Assembly (NCBI RefSeq): GCF_000620665.1
Contig: NZ_KK211162.1
Span: forward strand, 517,764-581,763
Source of the DNA: Sphingomonas sp. URHD0057
GTDB lineage: Bacteria > Pseudomonadota > Alphaproteobacteria > Sphingomonadales > Sphingomonadaceae
DNA: 64,000 bases
Reading direction: 5' to 3'
The position numbers and the translations under genes were made by a program. The notes beneath the pieces are model-generated. The model saw nothing but the letters and a program-made list of their open reading frames with translations, did no database searches and had not been told where the DNA came from. Within the stretch, counting starts at the first letter, position 1; every line of letters begins with the position of its first letter. This document shows positions 1-7,885 of this stretch, in pieces.

Positions 1-1
1 T

Positions 2-1366
2 GCCGGCTACACCATCACCGGCACGTCGGGCACCGACCAGACCGGGCTCGACTTCGCCAACTTCCTGCCGAATCCGGACATCGCCATTACGAAATATGTG
101 AAGACCGATGTCAGCGGCGCCTTCGTCGATGCGAACGATCCGAGCGGACCGCTGGCAAGCGCCAGCACCACGGTCGACTTCAAGGTCGTCGTTTCGAATA
201 CCGGCAACGAAGCCCTGTCCGGCATCTCGATATCGGACACCGTCGATCATAATGGCGTCGAGACCAACGAGGTGATCGACTACAATCTGGTCAATGCCCA
301 GATCGACATCGACAACGACGGGACCATCGACGGCGCATGGTCGGATTACGACCAAAACCTGGACGGCACCCTCGATGATGCCGATGGCAACTTCGCCACG
401 GTGGATGATTTCGTCCTGGCGGCAGGAGATTCGTTTTCAGTCTATTATTCGCTGGATTCCGCCCTCGGCCAGCATGAGAATACGGCGGCCGTCGAAGCGG
501 TATCGGCAATCAGTGATACGACCGTCTTGGCCGAAGACGACGCAAATTATTATGTCGTCGAGGACGAGGATTGCGTCGGCGTCCGCACGCCGGGCTTCTG
601 GGCAAGCACCAAGTGGGGCACGTTCTGGGATGCCAAGGGCGCGGGCTGGGGAACTGCGCCCAACGAGCCGCATCAGGCCGGCACACCTGGGTTTGCCGGC
701 GGCGAGCTGCTCTACAAAGTGTATCTGTCGGATACCAATGGCGACCACGTCATCAATAGCAGCGACGCCTTCACCAAGGGTCTGCTGATCGGCGATTACA
801 ACAAGAACGGCATCACCGACGCGGGTGAGGATACCGTCTTCATCAGCCTTGCCGATGCAAAGACGCTGATCAATGCATCCAGCAAGCAGATTGCTGACGG
901 CAAGACCGCCGACGGCATTTACATGCTTGGGCGCGATGTGGTGGCGACGTGGCTGAATTATCTCGCCAACAACCCGGGCGACGACACCGGCAACTGCATC
1001 GGCGGTGTCAATTCCGGCGACGGCACGAACTCGCCGAAGGAGTACCTCGATGCCGCGATCGACTGGTTCCAGCAGTTCGCCAGCACCACCAACGGCACTG
1101 CCGCGCAGAACCTCGTGAACAGCTATCATGACGGGGACAGCCAATCGACGTTCCAATTCGACGCGCGAATCGCCCCGAGCTCGGCGAGCTGGCAGAATGC
1201 AGTCACTCAAGGGCAGGATCTTCCGGTCAGTGCGGCGGCGATGCATTCCGCGCTGGACGGCTATAACAACACGGGCACGATCGCCGGTGTCGAATATTGC
1301 TGCGATGCGGATAGTGAGTTGGCGCTCAACGTGCTGTCGCAGGTCCACGCGAGCCTGTTCTTATAG
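2..1366 (+). CDS. Large surface/adhesin-like protein with DUF11-type repeat (3' part only)
   Basis: The frame is open to the left edge, so the N-terminus lies outside the window. The visible part begins with the end of an SdrD_B/Cna-B-like repeat (TGLDFANFLP). It continues into a DUF11-like beta-sandwich of roughly 120 residues (VVVSNTGNEALSGISISDTV), then a C-terminal region opening with Cys-Val-Gly-Val-Arg-Thr-Pro-Gly-Phe-Trp. Two acidic loops (DTNGDHVINSSD and DYNKNGITDAGED) look like EF-hand or dockerin-type calcium sites. Composition is Asp/Asn/Thr/Gly-rich and nearly free of Lys, as in secreted repeat proteins. I infer an exported or surface-anchored structural protein; no anchor motif or enzyme motif is visible. 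The C-terminal domain is not one I can name. Confidence 0.7.
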   Translation, partial: AGYTITGTSGTDQTGLDFANFLPNPDIAITKYVKTDVSGAFVDANDPSGPLASASTTVDFKVVVSNTGNEALSGISISDTVDHNGVETNEVIDYNLVNAQIDIDNDGTIDGAWSDYDQNLDGTLDDADGNFATVDDFVLAAGDSFSVYYSLDSALGQHENTAAVEAVSAISDTTVLAEDDANYYVVEDEDCVGVRTPGFWASTKWGTFWDAKGAGWGTAPNEPHQAGTPGFAGGELLYKVYLSDTNGDHVINSSDAFTKGLLIGDYNKNGITDAGEDTVFISLADAKTLINASSKQIADGKTADGIYMLGRDVVATWLNYLANNPGDDTGNCIGGVNSGDGTNSPKEYLDAAIDWFQQFASTTNGTAAQNLVNSYHDGDSQSTFQFDARIAPSSASWQNAVTQGQDLPVSAAAMHSALDGYNNTGTIAGVEYCCDADSELALNVLSQVHASLFL

Positions 1367-1390
1367 TCGCCCCGCCGCTCCGCGGCGGCG

Positions 1391-1431
1391 CTCCAAAATT
1401 CAAGCATCCCCCCGATGCTCGAATTTTGGAG
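1391..1431. repeat. Long inverted repeat overlapping the tRNA-Gly 3' end
   Basis: An 18-base arm (1391-1408) pairs with 1414-1431 with one mismatch around a short C-rich loop. The right arm contains the discriminator base and CCA of the downstream tRNA-Gly. The hairpin sits between the end of the surface-protein gene and the tRNA, which converge on it. It could act as a bidirectional terminator or as a 3' processing structure, although no T-run follows on either strand. Confidence 0.6.
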
Positions 1432-1500
1432 CGGGTAGCGGGAATCGAACCCGCGCGTTCAGCTTGGGAAGCTGACAGGCTACCATTACATCATACCCGC
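1427..1500 (-). tRNA. tRNA-Gly (anticodon CCC)
   Basis: Read on the minus strand, the sequence folds into a full cloverleaf. The acceptor stem is GCGGGTA/TACCCGC, the anticodon stem TCAGC/GCTGA encloses the loop TTCCCAA with anticodon CCC, and the T-arm is GCGGGTTCGATTCCCGC. CCA is encoded directly after the discriminator T at 1429-1427. The 3' end lies inside a long inverted repeat. Confidence 0.95.
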
Positions 1501-1561
1501 TTGGCGCCGCCGAGTTAGGTCGCCCTCCGCGGGCCGTCAACGCACCCCGAAAAATCCGTTT

Positions 1562-1586
1562 GGAACATGACGGCGATTCCGGCGTT
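1562..1586 (+). promoter_or_regulatory. Candidate EcfG (general stress sigma) promoter of the marR-emrAB operon
   Basis: GGAAC at 1562-1566 is followed after exactly 16 bases by CGTT at 1583-1586. This matches the alphaproteobacterial EcfG consensus GGAAC-N16/17-CGTT. It reads toward marR, 36 bases before its ATG, which suits a start site near 1592. A single match of this length could be chance; the position and orientation are what make it credible. Confidence 0.5.
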
Positions 1587-1594
1587 GCACATTA

Positions 1595-1606
1595 TAAGCA
1601 TACTTA
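1595..1606. promoter_or_regulatory. Candidate MarR operator
   Basis: The inverted repeat TAAG-CATA-CTTA lies in an AT-rich patch immediately before marR, overlapping the expected transcription start of the EcfG-like promoter. MarR proteins usually bind such short palindromes in their own promoter, so autoregulation is a reasonable inference. Confidence 0.4.
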
Positions 1607-1621
1607 CTATATCCGTCTCAA

Positions 1622-2065
1622 ATGGAAACCTTACCCTATGAAATCGGCGAGACCGCGCATGCGGTGAAGCGGGCTTTCGCCCGGCGTGCGGCGCATCTCG
1701 GCATTACCGGGGCGCAGGCCAAGGTGCTCCTGCGCCTGACCCGCAACCCGGGACTGAGGCAGGTCGAGCTTGCCGACATTCTGGATATCGAGCCGATCAC
1801 GTTGACGCGAATGATCGACCGGCTGGAGGAGGCCGGCTACGTCGAGCGCGCCGCCGATCCCGCCGATCGCCGCGCCTGGCGCCTTCAACTCACCGACACG
1901 GCACAGCCGCTCGTCGTAAAGCTCAAGGCCATTGCCGCCGAGCTGGTCGAGGAAGCGTTTGCCGGAATCGACCCGAAAGACATCGCGACGACCCGCCGCG
2001 TGCTTGCGCAGGCGCGCGAGAACGTCACCCGGTCAGCACCAATCAGCAGGGCTTTGAATCAATGA
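1622..2065 (+). CDS. MarR family transcriptional regulator
   Basis: This 147-residue protein has the MarR winged-helix layout. The DNA-recognition helix region is roughly residues 45-75 (QVELADILDIEPITLTRMIDRLEEAGYV without a break), and the beta-wing follows with the family motif R-x-x-D-P-x-D-R-R-A-W (AADPADRRAWRL). It is the first gene of an operon with emrA and emrB and shares ATGA with the next gene. By analogy with EmrR/MprA, it most likely represses the pump genes and releases DNA on binding a drug or phenolic compound. The ligand cannot be read from the sequence. Confidence 0.9.
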   Translation: METLPYEIGETAHAVKRAFARRAAHLGITGAQAKVLLRLTRNPGLRQVELADILDIEPITLTRMIDRLEEAGYVERAADPADRRAWRLQLTDTAQPLVVKLKAIAAELVEEAFAGIDPKDIATTRRVLAQARENVTRSAPISRALNQ

Positions 2066-3129
2066 ACAAAATGGCAACCGAACCGATGACCGGCACCGCG
2101 TCGGACGACGCGCCGAAGGTCAAGCGCAAGATCGGCGCGCGCGTTTCCTTGCGGACCGTCCTGATGCTGATCGTGCCGGCGCTGCTGATCCTCGGTGGGG
2201 CCTATTACTGGCTGACCAGCGGCGGCAGCGTCTCCACCGACGACGCGCAAGTGAAGCAGGACATCGTCTCGGTCAGCCCGCAGGTCGCTGGCCCCGTCCA
2301 GCACGTCTACGTCAGGAACGGGGCGCGGGTGACGCGTGGGCAGCTGCTGTTCAGCATCGATCCGGCGCCGTTCAAGGTCGCGCTCGAGCAGGCGCAGGCG
2401 CAGCTCGCGACCGCGCGGCTGCAGACCAGCCAGCTGCAGACCCAGGCGGCCGGAACCGGCGCCGACATCGTCGGCGAGCAGGCCAACCTGGCCATCAAGA
2501 AAAATGCGCTCGGCCGTCAGCAAGCCTTGCTCAAGCAGGGCTTCACCACCCGCTCCGACTACGACGACGCGCTCAACGAGGTGAAGACCGCCGAACAGGA
2601 CCTCGCCGATGCGCGAGCGCGGGCGGCGAACGCCCATGCCGCGCTCGCGCCGGGCGGCGACCAGCCTCAAATCGCGCAGGCGCAGGCCGCGGTCGACAAG
2701 GCGCGGCTCGACCTCGAGCGCACGCAGATCCACGCCCCGATGGATGGCGTGGTCGAGAATGCCGACAACCTCCAGGTCGGCCAGATGGCCGTGACCGGGG
2801 TCGGCGTGCTGAGCCTTGTTCATAGCCAGACTGCGTGGGTCGAGGCGAACTTCAAAGAAAAGGACGTCGGCAAGATGGTACCCGGCCAGAAGGCCAGGAT
2901 TGAGGTCGACGCTTACCCGGGCCGGAAGTTCGAAGCCCATGTGCAGACCATCGGCGCGGGAACGGGCGGCGAATTCTCGCTGCTCCCCGCGCAGAATGCC
3001 AACGGTAACTGGGTCAAGGTAACCCAGCGCGTGCCCGTGCGGATCGCCTTCGACGGCAATCCGGAGCGGCCAATGATCGCCGGCCTGTCGGTCAACGCGA
3101 CCGTCTATTTCGACCAGACCAAGAAGTAA
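2062..3129 (+). CDS. emrA: HlyD/EmrA-type membrane fusion protein of a drug efflux pump
   Basis: The protein has 355 residues. A cytoplasmic Lys/Arg-rich start is followed by one membrane segment near residues 32-55, then a biotinyl-lipoyl half-motif (VSPQVAGPVQHVYVRNG). An Ala/Gln-rich coiled-coil hairpin spans about residues 105-205, and the second lipoyl and beta-barrel parts follow (IHAPMDGVVEN, GQKARIEVDAYPG). This is the EmrA/VceA layout of periplasmic adaptors that link an MFS pump to an outer-membrane channel. Its start overlaps the marR stop (ATGA), and emrB follows after 6 bases. No TolC-like gene is present in the window. Confidence 0.92.
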   Translation: MNKMATEPMTGTASDDAPKVKRKIGARVSLRTVLMLIVPALLILGGAYYWLTSGGSVSTDDAQVKQDIVSVSPQVAGPVQHVYVRNGARVTRGQLLFSIDPAPFKVALEQAQAQLATARLQTSQLQTQAAGTGADIVGEQANLAIKKNALGRQQALLKQGFTTRSDYDDALNEVKTAEQDLADARARAANAHAALAPGGDQPQIAQAQAAVDKARLDLERTQIHAPMDGVVENADNLQVGQMAVTGVGVLSLVHSQTAWVEANFKEKDVGKMVPGQKARIEVDAYPGRKFEAHVQTIGAGTGGEFSLLPAQNANGNWVKVTQRVPVRIAFDGNPERPMIAGLSVNATVYFDQTKK

Positions 3130-3135
3130 GCATTC

Positions 3136-4692
3136 GTGGCGAGCACGCCCGACAACAGCCCGACCCATGTGCTCCCTACGGGCGAGCGGATCATCGTCAC
3201 CATCGGGGTGATGATGGCGGTCCTGCTGCAAGTGCTCGACACGACCATTGCCAATGTCGCGCTGCCGCACATGCAGGCGAGCCTCAGCGCGACGCAGGAC
3301 AGCATCAACTGGGTGCTGACCAGCTATATCGTCGCTTCTGCGATCGCTTTGCCGATCAGCGGCTGGCTCGCCGACAAGGTCGGGCGCAAGCGGCTGTTGC
3401 TGATCTCGGTCGTGCTTTTCACTGTGGCGTCGGTCCTGTGCGCGACCGCGACCTCGCTGCCTGAAATGGTGCTGTTCCGCGGCCTTCAGGGCATCGGCGG
3501 AGCGTTCATCGTCCCGCTTGCCCAGGCGACCTTGTTCGACATCAACCCGCGCGACAAGCAGGGCCAGGCGATGGCGCTGTTCGGGGGCGGCGTGATGATT
3601 GGCCCGATCCTCGGCCCGGTGCTCGGCGGCTGGCTGACCGACAATTACAATTGGCGGTGGGTGTTCCTGGTCAATTTGCCGGTTGGCATCATTTGCGCGC
3701 TCCTGATGCTTCGCTTCATGCCCAAGACCGAGACGCACGAGCGCAAGTTCGACCTGTTCGGCTTCGCGCTGCTCGGCATTGCGCTGGCCGCACTGCAGTT
3801 GTTCCTCGATCGCGGCCAGCAGAACGACTGGTTCCAGAGCTGGGAGACGATCATCGAGCTTGGCGTCGCGATCGGAGCCGGCTGGATGTTCGTCGTTCAG
3901 ATGGTGACGGCGAAGCACCCGCTGTTCGAGCGCTCGATGTTCGCCGACCGCAATTTCGCAACCGGGCTGGTGTTCATGGCGGTGACCGGGGTGCTGCTTC
4001 TCGCCGGCCTCGCGCTGCTGCCGCCACTGCTGCAGACCATGTACGGCTATTCGGTGCTCCAGTCCGGCTTCCTGACTGCTCCGCGTGGGGTAGGGACCCT
4101 GATCTCGATGCTCCTGGCGGGGCGCCTGGTCGGCAAGTTCGATTCGCGCGTGCTGGTCGGCATCGGCGTCGTCCTGATGGGCGTTTCGCTGTATATGATG
4201 ACGGGCTTCGCCATCGACCAACCGGCGCGACCGGTGATCGTTAGCGGTGTGGTCCAAGGCCTCGGCCTTGGGCTAATCTTCGTGCCGTTGCAGACGCTGG
4301 CGTTCGAAACGCTGGCACCGCGGATGCGGACGACCGCCGCCGCGATGCTCAACCTGTCCCGCAACATCGGTGGGTCGGTCGGCATCTCGGTAGTCGGGGC
4401 GCAGCTCGTGCGGATGACCCAGGTCGCGCATGCCGATCTCGCCCAGCATATCACCCAGCAGACGATCCCGACGGCGAACTCGACATTGATCCAGACCGCG
4501 ATCCCGACCGCCGGCCCGCTGGTGCTCGCCTACATCAACGGCGAGATTACGCGGCAGGCGCTGTTCATCGCCTATCTGGACGACTTCAAGCTGATGATGC
4601 TGGTGACTTTCGCGGTGCTTCCGCTGCTGCTTTTGATGCGCCGCGGCAACCGCGCCGGCAGCGGCGGGCCGCAGCATGCGGCGATGGATTAA
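3136..4692 (+). CDS. emrB: DHA2-family MFS multidrug efflux permease (EmrB-like)
   Basis: The protein has 518 residues and a GTG start six bases after emrA. Hydrophobic segments throughout fit the 14 transmembrane helices of the DHA2 drug:H+ antiporters. MFS motif A is clear after helix 2 (GWLADKVGRKRLL). The family's motif C-like segment follows (GGGVMIGPILGPVLGGWL), and a TM1 acidic-residue motif VLDTTIANVALP sits near residue 35. Together with EmrA it would export hydrophobic or phenolic toxins across both membranes. The nearest relatives by pattern are EmrB and FarB; substrate is unknown. Confidence 0.93.
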   Translation: MASTPDNSPTHVLPTGERIIVTIGVMMAVLLQVLDTTIANVALPHMQASLSATQDSINWVLTSYIVASAIALPISGWLADKVGRKRLLLISVVLFTVASVLCATATSLPEMVLFRGLQGIGGAFIVPLAQATLFDINPRDKQGQAMALFGGGVMIGPILGPVLGGWLTDNYNWRWVFLVNLPVGIICALLMLRFMPKTETHERKFDLFGFALLGIALAALQLFLDRGQQNDWFQSWETIIELGVAIGAGWMFVVQMVTAKHPLFERSMFADRNFATGLVFMAVTGVLLLAGLALLPPLLQTMYGYSVLQSGFLTAPRGVGTLISMLLAGRLVGKFDSRVLVGIGVVLMGVSLYMMTGFAIDQPARPVIVSGVVQGLGLGLIFVPLQTLAFETLAPRMRTTAAAMLNLSRNIGGSVGISVVGAQLVRMTQVAHADLAQHITQQTIPTANSTLIQTAIPTAGPLVLAYINGEITRQALFIAYLDDFKLMMLVTFAVLPLLLLMRRGNRAGSGGPQHAAMD

Positions 4693-4703
4693 GCTGCCGG
4701 CGT

Positions 4704-5819
4704 CTATTGCTTGCTGACGGGTTGTTCATCGGAAAAGGCGCCAATTAGTCGATCGATGAACGACTGAAACGTGGCGTATTTCGTGCGGTCCGCCTCATAT
4801 TCCTTGATCCGATCCTCAAGCAACGGGAGGTAGACGAAATCGCGGTCGAACACGTAATCAAGGCGGCGCTGTTGCGCTCCGTTCCTGTCACCGACACTTT
4901 CCAAGATTCGAATCTCGCCGAGCCTGACCACATGCTCGATCACTGTGCCGAACCATTCGGGCATGCCCTGCGATGTCTGCTCGTCCTTTATGGGGGAATA
5001 GAGGTGAGCATATTGGTTGATCTTGGTCTTCACCGCCGGCGCTTCCAGAAGCGGATTGACGAAAGAATGTCCAAACTCGTGGATGACTAGCCACTTGGTG
5101 TCTTTGCCCTCTTCGAAGCCGCATCCATACTCTTCAGCCGTCTTTGCGTGTCGATTGGGAGCAACGATCATGAATGTCTGAATCCCTTGCGGGGTATTCA
5201 CCCGCACATTCATATCGACGAAATTGTTCTCAAGCGGGGATGGCAGGACCGCGTAACGGCTGAGGCTGGTGCCATAGTAACGCTCCATTGCCGACAACAA
5301 GGACGGCGGCGGCAAATCCTTTTGGACTTCGGCAAAGGCGCAGTCGTAGGCCAGTCGCGATTCGTGGAGGAAGTTCTCCACATGAGCGTCCCGGTAAAAT
5401 TGGTTTACGGCATTCATTAGTTGAACGGCTGAAGCGATATTCTGCTTCGGGAATTCGAAATCCGGAAAACCGATCCGATTGCGATCGAAGGACGCATGAG
5501 GAACCGGCTTCTCGGAAGAGACGGCCATAATGTTCAAAATTTGAAGCCAGTTTATCCAGCCGCTGCCTTCCGCCCGCATCATTTTGTCGAGCAGCTGGAT
5601 AGAAGGATGCGAAGCGTAGCGGGCGAAATGCGCCTTCTCTTTGTCCGCCAAGGGGCGGACGCCCACGTTCGGCACCTTCCACGAGGGCGCCAGCAAAACC
5701 ATGATCTGGAGCGTTTCCAGCGTCGCGTTCCGATCGAGTTCGAATTGTGGAGTACGCGCTGGCGCTGGTGCTGCCGCGATTAGTGCCAAGGCAACTGCAA
5801 TCAGCCGAACTATTCTCAT
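4704..5819 (-). CDS. Exported DUF4932-like putative metalloprotease (HExxH)
   Basis: I place the start at 5819, giving 371 residues beginning with a signal peptide (MRIVRLIAVALALIAAAPAP-A). A 20-residue longer reading exists but would bury that signal. The HExxH zinc motif (WLVIHEFGHSF) lies near residue 247, and a conserved acidic stretch follows (GMPEWFGTVIEHVVRLGEIR). The arrangement resembles DUF4932-type proteins, whose activity is uncharacterised to my knowledge. It is convergent with emrB, 11 bases away. A second exported HExxH protein lies just upstream on the same strand, so the two may work together. Base composition is slightly lower in GC than its neighbours. Confidence 0.7.
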   Translation of the reverse strand: MRIVRLIAVALALIAAAPAPARTPQFELDRNATLETLQIMVLLAPSWKVPNVGVRPLADKEKAHFARYASHPSIQLLDKMMRAEGSGWINWLQILNIMAVSSEKPVPHASFDRNRIGFPDFEFPKQNIASAVQLMNAVNQFYRDAHVENFLHESRLAYDCAFAEVQKDLPPPSLLSAMERYYGTSLSRYAVLPSPLENNFVDMNVRVNTPQGIQTFMIVAPNRHAKTAEEYGCGFEEGKDTKWLVIHEFGHSFVNPLLEAPAVKTKINQYAHLYSPIKDEQTSQGMPEWFGTVIEHVVRLGEIRILESVGDRNGAQQRRLDYVFDRDFVYLPLLEDRIKEYEADRTKYATFQSFIDRLIGAFSDEQPVSKQ

Positions 5820-5979
5820 GACGCCTCCGCCCAATCCTGTCGATCGTGCCGGATAAGATGCGCGCGCAAGGCACTGCAACAGCGAACAATTCGACCAAGA
5901 GCAGTTTCACATCGACCGGTGCGACAATTGTAGCACCCACGGCAATTTCGATGGCGGACAGCACGGGGCGATTAGCCGC

Positions 5980-7827
5980 TTAGGGAAGCTCGCTGAGCTT
6001 GGCCGGCGACGACTTGCCGTTGGGAAGCGGGTCGAGCGAGCGCGCGATCTCGCGGATCTGGTCGTCGCTGAGCTTGTCGAATTGGGCGAGAACCGGAACG
6101 GCCGCGTCGTAACCCAGGATCCGGTCGGTGTGCGCTTCCATCCAGCGCCGATATTGGTCGAAAATTTTGGCGCCGGCCACGTCGTGGGGCCCATCGCCTT
6201 CAAGGCTGCGATCCATGTTGCCGAGTGCCATGCGCGGATAATCGGTCAACGCGAGCTCCGACAGCTTGGCCTGATATTCGAGCACCGGCTGTTCGACCTT
6301 GATGCCGAGCGTCTCGTCGATCGCGTGACGGCCTTCATGGACGTAGATCGACTGGTTGAAATTGGCGCGTGCATATTCGGCGAGGAAGGCTCGGCGGAAG
6401 CCGGCGTCGTCGTGAGATTTCGTGCGGGCGACCGTGGCGACGCGGTCGACGACTTGCAGCTGGAGGCGGCTGCCGAGGCCGTCGAGCGTCGCGACCGCCC
6501 GCTGCTTCAGCTTGGCGATGTCCTCGACGGAGCGTTGATTGCCGCGTGAGATGAGCGTGCGCCGAGCCTCGCTGTCCCGGGTTTGCTGGAAGGCCGTCAG
6601 CGGTGATTGGACATAGCGCGGACGAACCTGGACGATGACCCCATTGGCGGTCCATCCTCCGACCGCGGCCGAGCCATCCCATAGCCACGACGTGAAGCCG
6701 TTGGAGATCATGTTGTCGATGGCCACGAAATGGATCTTGGCCGTGTGGCCATATTGCGTGACCTGGTCGTCGCGGTCCTCGATCACGTGGCCGCCGTGCA
6801 TGCTCGGATAGCCGTTGGTTTGGCCGGCCGTTCCCAGGATCCCGTAATATTTGCGCAGCGCTTCACTCGGATCGCCGGTCGCTCCCGCCGCTGTCATCAG
6901 TGCCGCAGTGAAGGCTTTCGCAGCAGCCAGCACCCCGCCGTTGTCACTCTTTCCGCGAGCCATGGCGCGATGGAGCTCGAGGAGCTTCGCTTCGAGCTTG
7001 GCGCGCTCCGCCCAATAGGTTTGCACCCGCTCCCATGTCGGGTTGCCGGCTTCGATCCTGTTCAAATCGTGCACCGCCGCAAAGCGTTGCGACGACTGCG
7101 CGAAACCGGCCCGGACGAGAAGCTCGGTGAGCTTCAGGCGATCGTCGGCCGTGGCACCCGAGCGCAGGCCGTTGACGAACAGCGCTGTCGCGCCGGCATC
7201 CTGCAGCGCCTGGGGCGCGTCGCTGTCCTCGATCCAGAAATAATCCTTCCACGCGGCGAGCGCTGCAGCGGCGTCGTCGGTGAGAAGCGCGGTCTCGAGG
7301 CGAACGCGCGCAGCTTCAATGTCGGCGTCGGGGGTGAATTGCGCTTCCTCGGTCTTCGCCTCCGCGAGCAGTTGAGCGCTTCGGGACGGAGTTTTCGCGG
7401 CGAGGTCGAGCCGCGCGCCGATGAGGTGCGTGCGGATGGCGTCGCGCTCGGCCGCATCGGGACAGGCGGCGAGCAGCGCATTGGATTCGCGGATACTCTC
7501 ATCGAAGCGGCCGGATTCGCGCAGCACGCGCGCTTTGAGCTCGGCGCTGTCGCACGGCTTGTCGCCGAGGTGGAGCGCCGCGTCGAGATGCTCGAGCGCT
7601 CGCGGCGCATCGCCGTCCACGAGCCATGCGACGCGCGCCAGTTCGCGCTCGGCGCCCGCTTTGTCCGAAGCGGGAGCGGCGGGGTCGGCGATGATGCTCG
7701 CATAGACGCCTTCCGCCTTGGCGACGTGATTGAGCTCATATTCCGAGCGGCCCTGGCCGAGAGTTGCCGCGGACGCAGCCGAAGCGAGAAGAAATTCGAC
7801 CAACGCCAAGCCTGCACCGACACGCAT
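5980..7827 (-). CDS. Exported repeat protein with C-terminal HExxH motif, function unknown
   Basis: The likely start at 7827 gives 615 residues with a signal peptide (MRVGAGLALVEFLLASAASA). A longer start at 7923 would overlap the divergent araC gene. The first half is Ala/Leu-rich helical repeats resembling tetratricopeptide repeats (EYELNHVAKAEGVYASI; ALEHLDAALHLGD). The C-terminal third carries HEGRH (residues 497-501) in the context SIYVHEGRHAIDE, preceded by RANFNQ. HExxH with a downstream Glu-rich helix suggests a zinc-dependent enzyme, but I do not recognise the family. It is divergent from the AraC regulator and upstream of the DUF4932-like gene. Confidence 0.6.
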   Translation of the reverse strand: MRVGAGLALVEFLLASAASAATLGQGRSEYELNHVAKAEGVYASIIADPAAPASDKAGAERELARVAWLVDGDAPRALEHLDAALHLGDKPCDSAELKARVLRESGRFDESIRESNALLAACPDAAERDAIRTHLIGARLDLAAKTPSRSAQLLAEAKTEEAQFTPDADIEAARVRLETALLTDDAAAALAAWKDYFWIEDSDAPQALQDAGATALFVNGLRSGATADDRLKLTELLVRAGFAQSSQRFAAVHDLNRIEAGNPTWERVQTYWAERAKLEAKLLELHRAMARGKSDNGGVLAAAKAFTAALMTAAGATGDPSEALRKYYGILGTAGQTNGYPSMHGGHVIEDRDDQVTQYGHTAKIHFVAIDNMISNGFTSWLWDGSAAVGGWTANGVIVQVRPRYVQSPLTAFQQTRDSEARRTLISRGNQRSVEDIAKLKQRAVATLDGLGSRLQLQVVDRVATVARTKSHDDAGFRRAFLAEYARANFNQSIYVHEGRHAIDETLGIKVEQPVLEYQAKLSELALTDYPRMALGNMDRSLEGDGPHDVAGAKIFDQYRRWMEAHTDRILGYDAAVPVLAQFDKLSDDQIREIARSLDPLPNGKSSPAKLSELP

Positions 7828-7885
7828 CACCGACCGTCCTTTACTCGGTTGAGCTACAAATTTAGCGTCGTCGAAGCATAGAATA

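Noticed and set aside
1427-1500. tRNA-Gly as a phage or island attachment site
   Set aside because: No integrase and no second copy of the tRNA 3' end are found in the window; the inverted repeat is better explained as a hairpin.
2059-4257. Long open frame antisense to emrA-emrB
   Set aside because: Its His/Arg/Asp-rich translation has no recognisable domain and mirrors the codon bias of the sense genes; such shadows are common at high GC.
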